From positions 1 through 64,000 of the forward strand of contig CAYWOR010000014.1 in assembly GCA_964459995.1 (NCBI GenBank): a stretch of DNA of 64,000 nucleotides, written 5' to 3'. Source of the stretch: CAZSHG01 sp964459995 (GTDB lineage Bacteria; UBP14; UBA6098). The notes beneath the pieces were generated by a model. The model was given only the letters and a program-made list of their open reading frames with translations. It searched no databases and was not told where the DNA came from. This document shows positions 20,599-30,177 of the stretch, piece by piece (positions within the stretch are counted from its first letter, which is position 1; every line of letters begins with the position of its first letter). The position numbers were made by a program, and so were the translations under genes.

Positions 20599-23500
20599 AT
20601 GCCAAAACCATACATCTCACTTCATCAGCACACAGAATATTCGCTTCTCGACGGCGCATGCAAAATCGACGAGCTTATCGAAACTGCGTCAAAATATGAA
20701 ATGGACTCGCTCGCGATTACCGATCACGGAGTCATGTTCGGTGTGATTCCTTTCTACAAAAAATGCACAAAGGCTGGAATCAAGCCGATTATCGGTCAGG
20801 AAGCCTACATCGCCCCCGGAAGAATGACCGACAGAAACCCGATCGAAGGCGCTCCGGCAAGCGGATTCCATCTCATACTTCTTGCCAAGGACAACGAAGG
20901 CTACAAAAACCTAATGAAAATCTCCAGCGCGGGGTTCCTCGAAGGCTTTTACTATAAACCGCGCGTTGATAAAGATTTCCTCGCCGCCCATGCCAAAGGG
21001 TTAATCGCGACAACCGCCTGCCTAAAAGGCGAAGTGCCTTACCGGTTTCTACACGATGGTCCCGATGCCGCCAAAAAAGCTCTCGGAGAGTATCTCGATA
21101 TTTTCGGTAGAGAAAATGTCTATATCGAAATTATGGATCATGGAATTTCAGAGGAGCGGAAAGTTCTGCCAATGCTTACCGGCATGTCCGTTGAAACTGG
21201 AATACCTTTGGTAGCAACCACCGATGCGCATTATCTCCATCCAGAAGATTGGGAATTCCACGATATTCTGCTTTGTGTTCAAACAGGCGCAGTAAGATCG
21301 GATGAAAACCGTATGAGATTCGGAAGCCGTCAGGTATATTTCCGAACACCCGAGGAAATGGAGAACCTTTTCACCGAATTTCCTCAAGCGCTCGAAAACA
21401 CACGCGAAATCGCCTCCAGATGTAATGTCGATATCCAACTTGGTGAAGCGCTTCTCCCTAAATTTCCCATCCCCGAAGGTTTCGAGAACAACCGCGATTA
21501 CATCCGCGCGAGAACATTCGAGAGTTTGGATAAGCTCTATGGTGAAATCACCGAAGAAATCCGCGAACGCGCAGAGTTCGAGCTTTCGGTCATCCAAAAG
21601 ATGGGGTATCTCGGATATTACGCCATCGTTGCAGATTTCACAGACGCCGCAAGAGCACGAGGTGTCCGTGTTGGCCCCGGACGCGGAAGTGGTGCCGCAA
21701 GCATCGTCGCTTACGCCCTTGGCATAACCGATGTCGATCCGCTTAAATATGACCTCGTGTTCGAGCGCTTTCTAAACCCTGAAAGGGTTTCGATGCCCGA
21801 TTTCGACATCGATTTCGAGGACACCGGACGCGACAGAGTTATCGACTATGTCCGTGAAAAATACGGTGAGGATTCTGTCGCTCAGATTATAACTTTCAAT
21901 TTTATGAAAGCTCGAAGTGCAATCAAAGATGTCGGCAGGGTTCTCGAAATGCCCTACGATGAAGTAGATGCCATCTCGAAACTTGTGCCTATGGGACCGA
22001 AGGAGACTATCGACGACGCGCTTGAAGATGTCCTCGACCTTCGCAAAAGATACGAGAACGAAGAGAATGTCAAACGCCTTCTCGATTTTGCCAAAAAGCT
22101 CGAAGGTCTTCCGCGCCACGCCGGCAAACATGCCGCCGGAGTAGTTATCACCCCCGGAAAACTCACCGACTATGTCCCGCTTTTCCGAACCAACAAAGAT
22201 GAAATAACCACTCAATACGACTGGGTATCCGCCGAGGATATCGGGGTTGTGAAGATGGATTTTCTCGGCTTGAAAACCCTCAGCATCATTTCGGAAACCG
22301 AAAGGATAATCGAAGAACAAACCAGTGAGAAAATCGACGCTTCGAAAATCCCATTCAGCGATGAAATGACTTTCGAGATGATCTCCCACGGCGATACACT
22401 GGGTGTTTTTCAGTTTGAATCCGAGGGTATGACCAAGAATCTAAGAAAACTCCATCCGAACCGCATCGAAGACATGATCGCGATGAACGCCCTTTACCGT
22501 CCCGGGCCGATGCAGTTCATCGACAGCTTTATCGCGCGCAAACACGGCCATGAGAAGGTCGAATACCCTCACAAAGTTATCGAAGAAATACTTCACGAAA
22601 CCTACGGCATCATCGTCTATCAGGAACAGGTAATGCAGATTGCTCAGGCGATGGCCGGCTTCAGCCTCGGCAAAGCGGACATTCTTCGCCGTGCAATGGG
22701 CAAAAAGAAACAGTCCGAAATGATGGCGATGCGCGAAGAATTTTTGAAAGGCACTGAGAAAAAGGGAATAGACAAAAAGACCGCTACAGAAGTTTTCGAT
22801 ATGATGGCGAAATTTGCCGAATACGGCTTCAATAAGGCGCACGCTACCGCATATTCAATAATCGCCTACCAAACCGCATACCTAAAATGCCATCACCGCC
22901 TCGAGTTTATCGTAGCAAACATGAACAATGAAATCTTCGACAGCGATAAACTCGCGGTCTTTATCGACGAGGCTCGACGTCATAGCATCGAAATTCTTCC
23001 TCCCGACGTCAATGCAAGCTGTGTGAACTTCTGTGTTGAGGAAGGAAATATCCGTTATGCCCTTTCGGCAATCAAGAATGTTGGGCGAAGCGCCGCCGAA
23101 TCGATCGAAACGGCTCGAAAGATAGATGGTCCTTTCGAAAACATCTATGATTTCTGCCAAAGGGTAGATTTGCGCCTCGTAAACCGCCGCGCGCTGGAAA
23201 ATCTTGTCCATGCCGGTGCGATGGATAGTCTTGCACCGAACCGCGCATCTGCGATGGCTACTATCCCCGATACATTAGCTTGGGCGGCCAAAGCAGGAAG
23301 CAATGAGATAGCCTCTTCTGCAGGCGATCTCTTTGGCTCCTCCGAGGAACTAAAAAAATATCCTGATACTGTCGAGGTGCCCCCACTTCCGCGACAACAG
23401 AAGCTCAAAAACGAGAAGAAAGTGCTCGGATTATATCTTTCAGGACATCCCCTCAACAGGTTTTCTGAGGAGATCGAGTATTTCGCTTCGCACAAACTCT

Positions 23501-24018
23501 CCGATCTCCCCAAACTCGGAAGCGGGGTGCCGGTTGCTGTTGGCGGAATGATAATCTCACTCGAGAAGACCATAACGAAAAAGAAAAAGGAACAGATGGC
23601 CTTCGGAACTATTGAAGATTTATCCGGACAGGCTCAGTTTGTAGCGTTTCCCGAGGTATATAAGAAGTTCAGCGATACACTTGCGGTCGATAAGATGATA
23701 CTGATTTGCGGCACTTATGAAATGGATTCAAGAGGCGTAAAGATAACCTCCGAGCGAATAATGCCACTGGATGAAGTATGGAGCGCACTCGTCAGCGAGT
23801 TGCATATCCGTTTAGATTCCGAAATAGCTGATTCCGAAATATCCGAAATCAAAGAGGTCTTGGCAAAATATGAAGGCAAAATCCCCACAAAATTGCATAT
23901 TGTTGCTCCCGAGCACACCTATAGGGCATCGAGCACGGAGTTTTTCACTGACGGCTCGAAAACGCTGGTATCGGAATTGCGGGAAATACTTGGCGATGAT
24001 AACGTATGGGTAAAATAA
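20599..24018 (+). CDS. dnaE: DNA polymerase III alpha subunit
   Basis: 1139-residue replicative polymerase. N-terminal PHP domain (SLHQHTEYSLLDGACKIDELI, ITDHGVMFG), palm with catalytic acidic residues in MPDFDIDFED and KMDFLGLKTL, finger and thumb regions (RPGPMQFIDSFIARKHG, YGIIVYQEQVMQIAQAMAGFSLGKADILRRAMGKK, YGFNKAHATAYSIIAYQTAYLK), helix-hairpin-helix region, and an OB fold (PVAVGGMIISLEKTITKKK, ATIEDLSGQAQFVAFPE type). The last 60 residues (LHIRLDSEIADSEISEIKEVL) correspond to the tau-binding end. It is of DnaE1 type and complete. The next gene begins inside its last codons. Confidence 0.97.
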   Translation: MPKPYISLHQHTEYSLLDGACKIDELIETASKYEMDSLAITDHGVMFGVIPFYKKCTKAGIKPIIGQEAYIAPGRMTDRNPIEGAPASGFHLILLAKDNEGYKNLMKISSAGFLEGFYYKPRVDKDFLAAHAKGLIATTACLKGEVPYRFLHDGPDAAKKALGEYLDIFGRENVYIEIMDHGISEERKVLPMLTGMSVETGIPLVATTDAHYLHPEDWEFHDILLCVQTGAVRSDENRMRFGSRQVYFRTPEEMENLFTEFPQALENTREIASRCNVDIQLGEALLPKFPIPEGFENNRDYIRARTFESLDKLYGEITEEIRERAEFELSVIQKMGYLGYYAIVADFTDAARARGVRVGPGRGSGAASIVAYALGITDVDPLKYDLVFERFLNPERVSMPDFDIDFEDTGRDRVIDYVREKYGEDSVAQIITFNFMKARSAIKDVGRVLEMPYDEVDAISKLVPMGPKETIDDALEDVLDLRKRYENEENVKRLLDFAKKLEGLPRHAGKHAAGVVITPGKLTDYVPLFRTNKDEITTQYDWVSAEDIGVVKMDFLGLKTLSIISETERIIEEQTSEKIDASKIPFSDEMTFEMISHGDTLGVFQFESEGMTKNLRKLHPNRIEDMIAMNALYRPGPMQFIDSFIARKHGHEKVEYPHKVIEEILHETYGIIVYQEQVMQIAQAMAGFSLGKADILRRAMGKKKQSEMMAMREEFLKGTEKKGIDKKTATEVFDMMAKFAEYGFNKAHATAYSIIAYQTAYLKCHHRLEFIVANMNNEIFDSDKLAVFIDEARRHSIEILPPDVNASCVNFCVEEGNIRYALSAIKNVGRSAAESIETARKIDGPFENIYDFCQRVDLRLVNRRALENLVHAGAMDSLAPNRASAMATIPDTLAWAAKAGSNEIASSAGDLFGSSEELKKYPDTVEVPPLPRQQKLKNEKKVLGLYLSGHPLNRFSEEIEYFASHKLSDLPKLGSGVPVAVGGMIISLEKTITKKKKEQMAFGTIEDLSGQAQFVAFPEVYKKFSDTLAVDKMILICGTYEMDSRGVKITSERIMPLDEVWSALVSELHIRLDSEIADSEISEIKEVLAKYEGKIPTKLHIVAPEHTYRASSTEFFTDGSKTLVSELREILGDDNVWVK

Positions 24019-26288
24019 CCGCAATAAGCCTTCTATCAGTTTTGATAGCTCTTCTGGCCTGTTCCTGCGCCAGTAGCGCACGCTATGTGGCAACACATCC
24101 TGACGAGGAGCATCTGGAAGATTTTTCGGAAGAAATTATTCCGCCGATAATAGATGAGCAACCGGAGATTTGGCCGGACCTGGATATTTTCAAGACAGAC
24201 TCACAAAAGCTTACTGTTGATACTTCTGCGGCAAATCGTGCAATGCGCCTTCGATGGAAAGAGGTTGTCGAGATTCTCGAAAAGCAACCTTCCATCTCCA
24301 CCGCCGAAGCTTTTCTGCTGGCGAGGGCTTATCAACAAGCAGGTCGATATTCTAAGGCTGTGGACCTCTTCGATCAGGTAGCGGAGGACACCTCATTTGT
24401 GCTCTATCCTTACGCGCTAATTGGCTCTATCGAAGCCTTGTCTGCGCTCGGAAAACCCGATTCAGCAATAGCGCGGATTTCGAAACTTCCGAAAGATTTT
24501 ACTGAACGCGGGCAGATTCTAAAATATGAGATTCAGCTTTCCGGCAAACGGTATTCAGACGCGCTAAAAACTCTCGATAAAATCAACGCGGATTACCCAT
24601 CTCATTTCGGGAACATGGAGTATCGACTTGCACGTGCAAATCTACTTGTAGAAAAGGGAGAAAACGAATCCGCAATCGAGGGTTACAAACATATTTTGCG
24701 GAACAATACCGGTTCTTATGCTCTTTCGGCGGCAAAAGCGCTTGATAAGCTCCGCAAGCTGGAAGGCCGCGACCTCTATTACGCTGGAAATACTGCGGTG
24801 GAGCGCAAAAGTTGGGGCTCGGCGGTCGATTATCTTGGAAGATATATCGAGACCGGCGAAACCTACAAACGCGGAGAAGCCCGCTATTTATATGCTCGAT
24901 CACTCAGTAAACGCGGAAGCTATTCGAAAGCTATCGACCATTACAAGGCAATTATAGACGACAAGGCCTACGATAAGGCTTGGGCAGAGCTTGGAATGGC
25001 GTGGTGCTATCGCAAATTGAAGAAATATGATTCCGCGAGAATCTATGTTCAGAAAGCTATCTCCGACGGCGCAGGGACGAATGCCGAAGCGGAAGCGCTT
25101 TGGGAGGCGGTCGATCTGTATATCGATCTCGGTTCTTACGATAGTGCTGGGCATTACGGCGAAAGACTTTCGAAGAAATATCCAACGCATAGTCTTGGAG
25201 ACAACGGTGCCATGTGGGCTGGAATAGGCGCATTTGCTGTCGGAGATTACGTATCCGCGAAAACGCGCTTTGCCTATATTCCCCAAAAATATACTGACCG
25301 CAAATTTGTCGAAACAGGCGAATATTGGGCTGGAATTTCACGTATTGAATCCGGTGATCCCTCTGGTTCGGCTTTGCTCGAAAAGATCGCCAAATCACCC
25401 ATTCTTCATTATTATAGATACCTCTCAATGGCGGAACTCGGCGGATACAAGCTTCCCGAACCGGGCTTGTCGAGATCATCGAAATGGATTAGTTACAAAG
25501 AGGGGATCAAACAGGCTCGTTCTGCAATGTCCGAAAGGGGGCACAAAGAGGCTATTTTATCGCTCAGTTCTGCAGATGCGCGAAGGGCGGAGCTTTTCGC
25601 CTCGATGGGATTGCTTTACGAATCGCAATATCATTTCAAGGCATGGATGGCTGGAATTCAAATGACTCCTTCCGTGCGAATAGCCTTTTTAGAGCTTGCG
25701 ACCGATTGGAAACTTTCTGGCGTTGCCTACGATTTGTCCATTAAATTGCTCTCCGATATGGGCGGCTATGCTAAAGCTCCGAAAGAGATTATTCGCCTTG
25801 CCTATCCGACAATTTTCGAGGAATTTGTCCGCGCCGCCGCAGAATCTGAGAATGTTGATCCTGCCTTTGTTTTCGCAATTATCCGCCGTGAAAGTGCTTT
25901 CGACCCTCATGTTGTGAGCTATGCCGGCGCAATAGGGCTTTGCCAGTTTATGCCCGCTACCGGAAAAACCACCGCTGAACAACTTGGCGAGGGATATTTT
26001 TTTGAAACCGAACTCCTCTATGATTTCGAAACATCGGTTCGATACGCCGCAAGGCATCTTGCCGAGCTTGTCTCGCAGTTTAAGAAACCGGAATATATTC
26101 TCGCGGCATACAACGCAGGACCGAATCACGCCGAAAGATGGCGCGAGATTCCCCACTCGAAACGAATCGAACTTTACACCGAATCGGTCGATTTCGCACA
26201 AACACGACACTACATCAAGAATGTTCTCGGTGATTATTGGGCCTACAAAGAGCTTTGGGACGAGAGCATCCCACCGCCTTCCAAATAA
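24006..26288 (+). CDS. Lytic murein transglycosylase with TPR-like repeats
   Basis: 760 residues. N-terminal export signal with lipobox-like LLACSC (Cys19/21), so probably a lipoprotein. Residues about 80-560 are helical TPR-like repeats (AEAFLLARAYQQAGRYSKAVDLFDQV; YLYARSLSKRGSYSKAIDHYKAII; AELGMAWCYRKLKKYDSARIY). The C-terminal SLT domain (GH23) has AAAESENVDPAFVFAIIRRE with catalytic Glu629, then SYAGAIGLCQFMPATG and ILAAYNAGPNHAERW. The layout matches Slt70, which cleaves peptidoglycan to 1,6-anhydro muropeptides. ATG lies within the last codons of dnaE (13-base overlap), implying coupling. Confidence 0.93.
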   Translation: MGKITAISLLSVLIALLACSCASSARYVATHPDEEHLEDFSEEIIPPIIDEQPEIWPDLDIFKTDSQKLTVDTSAANRAMRLRWKEVVEILEKQPSISTAEAFLLARAYQQAGRYSKAVDLFDQVAEDTSFVLYPYALIGSIEALSALGKPDSAIARISKLPKDFTERGQILKYEIQLSGKRYSDALKTLDKINADYPSHFGNMEYRLARANLLVEKGENESAIEGYKHILRNNTGSYALSAAKALDKLRKLEGRDLYYAGNTAVERKSWGSAVDYLGRYIETGETYKRGEARYLYARSLSKRGSYSKAIDHYKAIIDDKAYDKAWAELGMAWCYRKLKKYDSARIYVQKAISDGAGTNAEAEALWEAVDLYIDLGSYDSAGHYGERLSKKYPTHSLGDNGAMWAGIGAFAVGDYVSAKTRFAYIPQKYTDRKFVETGEYWAGISRIESGDPSGSALLEKIAKSPILHYYRYLSMAELGGYKLPEPGLSRSSKWISYKEGIKQARSAMSERGHKEAILSLSSADARRAELFASMGLLYESQYHFKAWMAGIQMTPSVRIAFLELATDWKLSGVAYDLSIKLLSDMGGYAKAPKEIIRLAYPTIFEEFVRAAAESENVDPAFVFAIIRRESAFDPHVVSYAGAIGLCQFMPATGKTTAEQLGEGYFFETELLYDFETSVRYAARHLAELVSQFKKPEYILAAYNAGPNHAERWREIPHSKRIELYTESVDFAQTRHYIKNVLGDYWAYKELWDESIPPPSK

Positions 26289-26340
26289 CGGTATGAAAAC
26301 TGCGTAATTCCCTTGGTTAAAAACTCCGAAGGGGTGAACT

Positions 26341-27636
26341 ATGAAAAAGTCTATAATCATCTTAGTGGTTTTTGCATCTGTCGCTTCGGTTCTTGGACTG
26401 AAATCTCTCGTATATCCGCCTTTTAAGCACACGTGGGGAGTTACAAAAGGCACCGAAGCCAAGTTGGACATGCTTTTGGGCAACGCCACGGATTTCGATA
26501 ATCCTCAGGGCATCGCTGTTACAAGACTCTTAGCCTGGGACGATCCAAAAAGCACCAAAGACGACGACGAGCTGACCGCCTACGGTGTAAATGCAGGGCG
26601 AAATCAGATAATTTACAATACTAGCATGTATTCTCTCGGGCTATATGGTTCGACCGGTTCTGGCAAAGACCAATTTCGCTCGCCGAGGGGGATTTCTGCA
26701 GATCCAAAGGGGGAGGTATTCGTCTGCGACACCGGTAACAAGCGCCTCGTGAAGCTTTTCAACAACGGCAAAACCCTTAAATGGGCGGGAGTCATCGGCG
26801 AGGGCATCCTCGAAGAACCTCATGATGTCTCCGTTACAGAAGCTGAAACTGTTTTCGTTACAGATCGTGCGCGCGGAACAATCGAGGTCTTCACCTATTC
26901 CGGCGAACATGTCCGCACCCTGCAAGGATTTGTGAACCCGCGCGGAATCGCGGTCGATCACCCAAATATGACTAAAACACGTTATGGCTATAGCCGAATC
27001 TATGTTGCCGATGCCGACGGCGAGATTCTCAGATGTCTCGACTATGAAGGCAAAGTTATCGCTACAGCTAATTTGCGAGATATTCCCGTCGCCAATGCTT
27101 CGGTAAAATATCTCGCCCTCGACTTCTACGACAACCTTTGGGCAACCGATTCCGTTGTGTGCAAAATCCACAAATTCGATGTGGACTTGAAATACATCAC
27201 ATCGATAGGCGAATGCGGAACCAAAGATTATCAATTCACAAATCCGGTTGGAATCGCAATATGGCGACGTTTCGGGCAGGTTGTGGTCGGCGAAAGCAAC
27301 TGTGCACAATACTTCTGGATTGGCACCGATGTCGAGAAATTCGAAACCTCAAAAGGCACCGATCGCGACGGCAACCCGACGATCGATATCGATATTTTCT
27401 TTACAGACGGCGCTTATGCAAAAATAGAGGTTCTATCGGGTAAAGATGTCGTCCGGCAAATATACGAACAGAAACGTCTTCGTCAGGGAGATGTCAGAGT
27501 GTCCTGGGATTTGAAAAACAATGCCGGTAACCGAGTTCCACCAGGTAAATATACCATCCGCATGACCTACGAGCCAACTTATTCGAGCTATGGCTTCTTC
27601 AACGACCAGATAAGCACAGAGGTTATCGTCGAGTGA
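26341..27636 (+). CDS. Exported NHL-repeat beta-propeller protein with FlgD-like end
   Basis: 431 residues. Signal peptide 1-19 (MKKSIIILVVFASVASVLG). NHL-type repeats follow: NPQGIAVTRL, SPRGISADPKGEVFVCDTGNKRLVKLF, EPHDVSVTEAETVFVTDRARGTIEVFT, NPRGIAVDHP, YLALDFYDNLWATDSVVCKIHKFD and NPVGIAIWRRFGQVVVGE, consistent with a six-bladed propeller. Residues 340-431 form a FlgD-like Ig fold (KIEVLSGKDVVRQIYEQKRLRQGDVRVSWDLKNNAGNRVPPGKYTIRM). It lacks the PNPFNS start, so it is not a typical sorting domain. Probably periplasmic or surface binding protein. The methyltransferase gene starts in its stop (GTGA). Confidence 0.85.
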   Translation: MKKSIIILVVFASVASVLGLKSLVYPPFKHTWGVTKGTEAKLDMLLGNATDFDNPQGIAVTRLLAWDDPKSTKDDDELTAYGVNAGRNQIIYNTSMYSLGLYGSTGSGKDQFRSPRGISADPKGEVFVCDTGNKRLVKLFNNGKTLKWAGVIGEGILEEPHDVSVTEAETVFVTDRARGTIEVFTYSGEHVRTLQGFVNPRGIAVDHPNMTKTRYGYSRIYVADADGEILRCLDYEGKVIATANLRDIPVANASVKYLALDFYDNLWATDSVVCKIHKFDVDLKYITSIGECGTKDYQFTNPVGIAIWRRFGQVVVGESNCAQYFWIGTDVEKFETSKGTDRDGNPTIDIDIFFTDGAYAKIEVLSGKDVVRQIYEQKRLRQGDVRVSWDLKNNAGNRVPPGKYTIRMTYEPTYSSYGFFNDQISTEVIVE

Positions 27637-28991
27637 GTAAATCGATTGTCCGCGAAATTGAATTAAAAATCGACAACATAGCCTTTGGCGGCTACGGCGT
27701 CGGGCGAATCGACGGTCGTGTCGTTTTTGTGCAACGGGCATACCCCGGAGAGATTGTAACAGCGCGGATATACAAAAAAAAACAATCGATTCTTTTTGCT
27801 GAACCGGTGCAGATTATCGAGCCTTCTGAATATCGCAGAGAGGCACCATGTGCTGTTTTCGGCCTTTGTGGTGGATGTTCGCATCAAGATATAGTTTACG
27901 AAAAGCAATTTGAGTATAAAACCGCCATCGTGCACGACGCTTTAGAGCGGATCGGTGGTGTTGCGATTCCGACGGAAATCGATTTTATTCCGGCAGAGAG
28001 CGAATTTCATTACAGAAATAAAATGGAATTCGGCTTCGCGAAGGATGAAGCGGGGACCATTTTTCTCGGCCAACATCGCAAAGGTCGTTTCGACAGTTTC
28101 GTGCCGGCGGAAAATTGCCTTCTTATGCCAAAAATTGGAGCTCAAATTCTTTCGGCCATCGAAAAAATTTCTTTGCGGATGAAACTTCCAATATACGACA
28201 ACCGCGCGGATAAGGGGCTTCTGCGATATGTCCCGCTTCGCTTTTCACAAACCCACGGAGACTATATCTGCTCGATAACTGTGCGAGAAAAACACGCTAT
28301 TGAGATAGAAACACTTCTTCGAGAGGTCGAGTCGGAGATACCCGAAATGTCCGCCGGAGTTATGATTCACAACGATCGCACTGGGGACACAGCTTTCGGC
28401 GAGCCATACAATCTTATTGGAAGGGGATTCATCGAAGAGGAAATCGATGGAGTGATCTTCAGAATATCGCCGTTAAGCTTTTTCCAGACCAACACTGTAA
28501 TGGCGAGGAAATTCTACGCAAAAATAGTCGAATACGCGGCTTTTAATGGCGATGAACGTGTGCTCGATCTATTCTGCGGCACCGGGACGATAACCCAGTT
28601 AGCGGCAAAACGCGCCAGCAAGGCTCTTGGCGTAGAATCAGAAGAATCGGCGGTGCTCGATGCCCGTGAAAGTGCTGATAGAAACTGCATTGCAAACACC
28701 GAGTTTATTTGCGACCGTGTGGAGAATGTCAGCGACAGAATTTTCGAGGAATTTGCGCCGGATGTGGTGATTCTCGATCCACCTCGCGGTGGAATATCGA
28801 AAAAATCGCTTCTGCGGTTACTCGATTATGCGCCGAAATCCATTGTTTACGCTTCGTGTAACCCGACAACGCTTGCCCGAGACCTCGAGATTCTATCGTC
28901 GAGATATAAAATGGACAAACTCGCAATCGTGGATATGTTCCCGCAGACGTATCATGTCGAATGCGTAACTCATTTATCATTAAAGAGTTAA
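27633..28991 (+). CDS. 23S rRNA (uracil-5-)-methyltransferase, TrmA/RlmD family
   Basis: 452 residues, GTG start overlapping the previous stop by four bases. N-terminal TRAM domain (1-62, IELKIDNIAFGGYGVGRIDGRVVFV), then iron-sulfur cysteines CAVFGLCGGC (Cys73, 79, 82, with a fourth near 167), then a class I methyltransferase domain with VLDLFCGTGTITQLAA, VILDPPRGGISKK and VYASCNPTTLARDL containing the catalytic Cys and the catalytic base region. These mark the RumA/RlmD/RlmCD group that adds a methyl to uracil 1939 or 747 of 23S rRNA; specificity is not clear from sequence. Its stop abuts that of the convergent nitroreductase with no gap. Confidence 0.93.
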   Translation: MSKSIVREIELKIDNIAFGGYGVGRIDGRVVFVQRAYPGEIVTARIYKKKQSILFAEPVQIIEPSEYRREAPCAVFGLCGGCSHQDIVYEKQFEYKTAIVHDALERIGGVAIPTEIDFIPAESEFHYRNKMEFGFAKDEAGTIFLGQHRKGRFDSFVPAENCLLMPKIGAQILSAIEKISLRMKLPIYDNRADKGLLRYVPLRFSQTHGDYICSITVREKHAIEIETLLREVESEIPEMSAGVMIHNDRTGDTAFGEPYNLIGRGFIEEEIDGVIFRISPLSFFQTNTVMARKFYAKIVEYAAFNGDERVLDLFCGTGTITQLAAKRASKALGVESEESAVLDARESADRNCIANTEFICDRVENVSDRIFEEFAPDVVILDPPRGGISKKSLLRLLDYAPKSIVYASCNPTTLARDLEILSSRYKMDKLAIVDMFPQTYHVECVTHLSLKS

Positions 28992-29564
28992 CTATATATC
29001 GAGTATAATATCCGCCAGCGCTCGTTTTGGGACATGATGAACACCTTCGGAATCCCGGTAATACTTGATATCACCATTCTCTTCGATATCTTCGATTACA
29101 ACCTTCTCCTTCGCGTAGCCGATAGCTACCACCAGAAGAACATCGAAACGTTCGGGGATTTTCAACTCCGCCTGCAAAGCCTCTTTCTCGACCGAAGCGA
29201 TAATACATCCGCCAAGCCCCATATCCGTTGCGCCAATCATTATCGTTTGCGCAGAAAGAGCATCATCCCACTTTACATTTTCTTTTATCTTGTTGTCGCC
29301 CAAAATGATAATATATCCTGTTGGTCGCTCCTCCGGCGACGGCCCCGACCAGTCCTTAAAATAACCCGCCCATCGCAAGTGCTTGAATATTATCGTATTG
29401 CGCTCGCTATCTGTTGATAGAATATATTTCAGTGGCTGAAGATTTGCCGCGGAGGATGACAATCTCGCCAAATCGACCAACTCCACAAGCGTTTTGCGAG
29501 AGATAACTCGGTTACCGTAAAACCGCCGCACACTTCGGCAATTTCGCATAAGTTCCTTCAACAT
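28992..29564 (-). CDS. Nitroreductase family protein
   Basis: 190-residue FMN-dependent oxidoreductase. ATG at 29564 follows GGGAG. RSVRRFYGNRVISRKTLVELVDLARLSSSAANLQPLKYIL is the FMN-phosphate and substrate region; ALSAQTIMIGATDMGLGGCIIASVEKEALQAELKIPERFDVLLVVAIGYAKE is the second half of the fold with GLGGC. The C-terminus (YYRDSEGVHHVPKRALADIIL) is typical of the short FCB/anaerobe branch. Substrate unknown; such enzymes reduce nitro compounds, quinones or cofactors. Confidence 0.9.
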   Translation of the reverse strand: MLKELMRNCRSVRRFYGNRVISRKTLVELVDLARLSSSAANLQPLKYILSTDSERNTIIFKHLRWAGYFKDWSGPSPEERPTGYIIILGDNKIKENVKWDDALSAQTIMIGATDMGLGGCIIASVEKEALQAELKIPERFDVLLVVAIGYAKEKVVIEDIEENGDIKYYRDSEGVHHVPKRALADIILDI

Positions 29565-30116
29565 TGGCAACTCCCTTTTTTTAAAATATATCGTAATATT
29601 TTATGTTCACTAAGCAAAGAGATTGAAAAAGGCCATGGGGACTTCCGTGCATCAAGAAAACTCAAAATAGGAAGGTCAATGTCGCCGAAAGAAAGAAACA
29701 GAGAGAATTTGATCGGGTCAAGGCTTTTTTCAAAAGGGTGTAATTCTCAGATGAAACAAGCGTAAATAACAATCAAAAAGCCCTACAGAGGAGATTAGAG
29801 GCTAAATGTTTCGCTTTGAGGTGGTCTATCGCCTCAACTGCCAATCTTAAGCCCTATCAGCGGCATTTTGAGTTGTCGGAATGTCGTGAAAGCTCTGCAA
29901 ACTGTTTTCTAAGCGCCGGTCAGTTTTTAAGCGGTTTATCGATTGGCTAAAAGAAGTCTCTGCAGATATGCTGTAGAAATTGTTAATTCAGCAATCACGT
30001 CGCTTTTCATAGACGATCCCATTATCTGCCATTTTCCTGTTCTTTCAGACCCTTATATTCTAAAATAATTGTAGATACCATGTCCCTTTACCGGACAATC
30101 AACTATCACTTTGGGC
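29565..30116. other. Gene-free region, nothing recognised
   Basis: About 550 bp. Six frames are broken by frequent stops and no ribosome-site-led ORF stands out. I looked for RNase P, tmRNA, SRP and 6S RNA landmarks and found none. Several long stop-interrupted stretches (29800-30060) could be a decayed gene, but no family is recognisable. Confidence 0.4.
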
Positions 30117-30144
30117 TTGCAACACAGCGTCTAATTGTTATATT
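30117..30144 (+). promoter_or_regulatory. Promoter of the pgpH-like gene
   Basis: TTGCAA (30117-30122), 16-bp spacer, TATATT (30139-30144). Start of transcription near 30151, about 27 bases before the GTG start. Confidence 0.55.
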
Positions 30145-30177
30145 CATAAGTTAGTAGAACGCAAATGAAATATACCT

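Noticed and set aside
29565..30116. Structural RNA gene (RNase P, tmRNA, SRP or 6S)
   Set aside because: None of the conserved landmarks of these RNAs was found, and no terminator follows.
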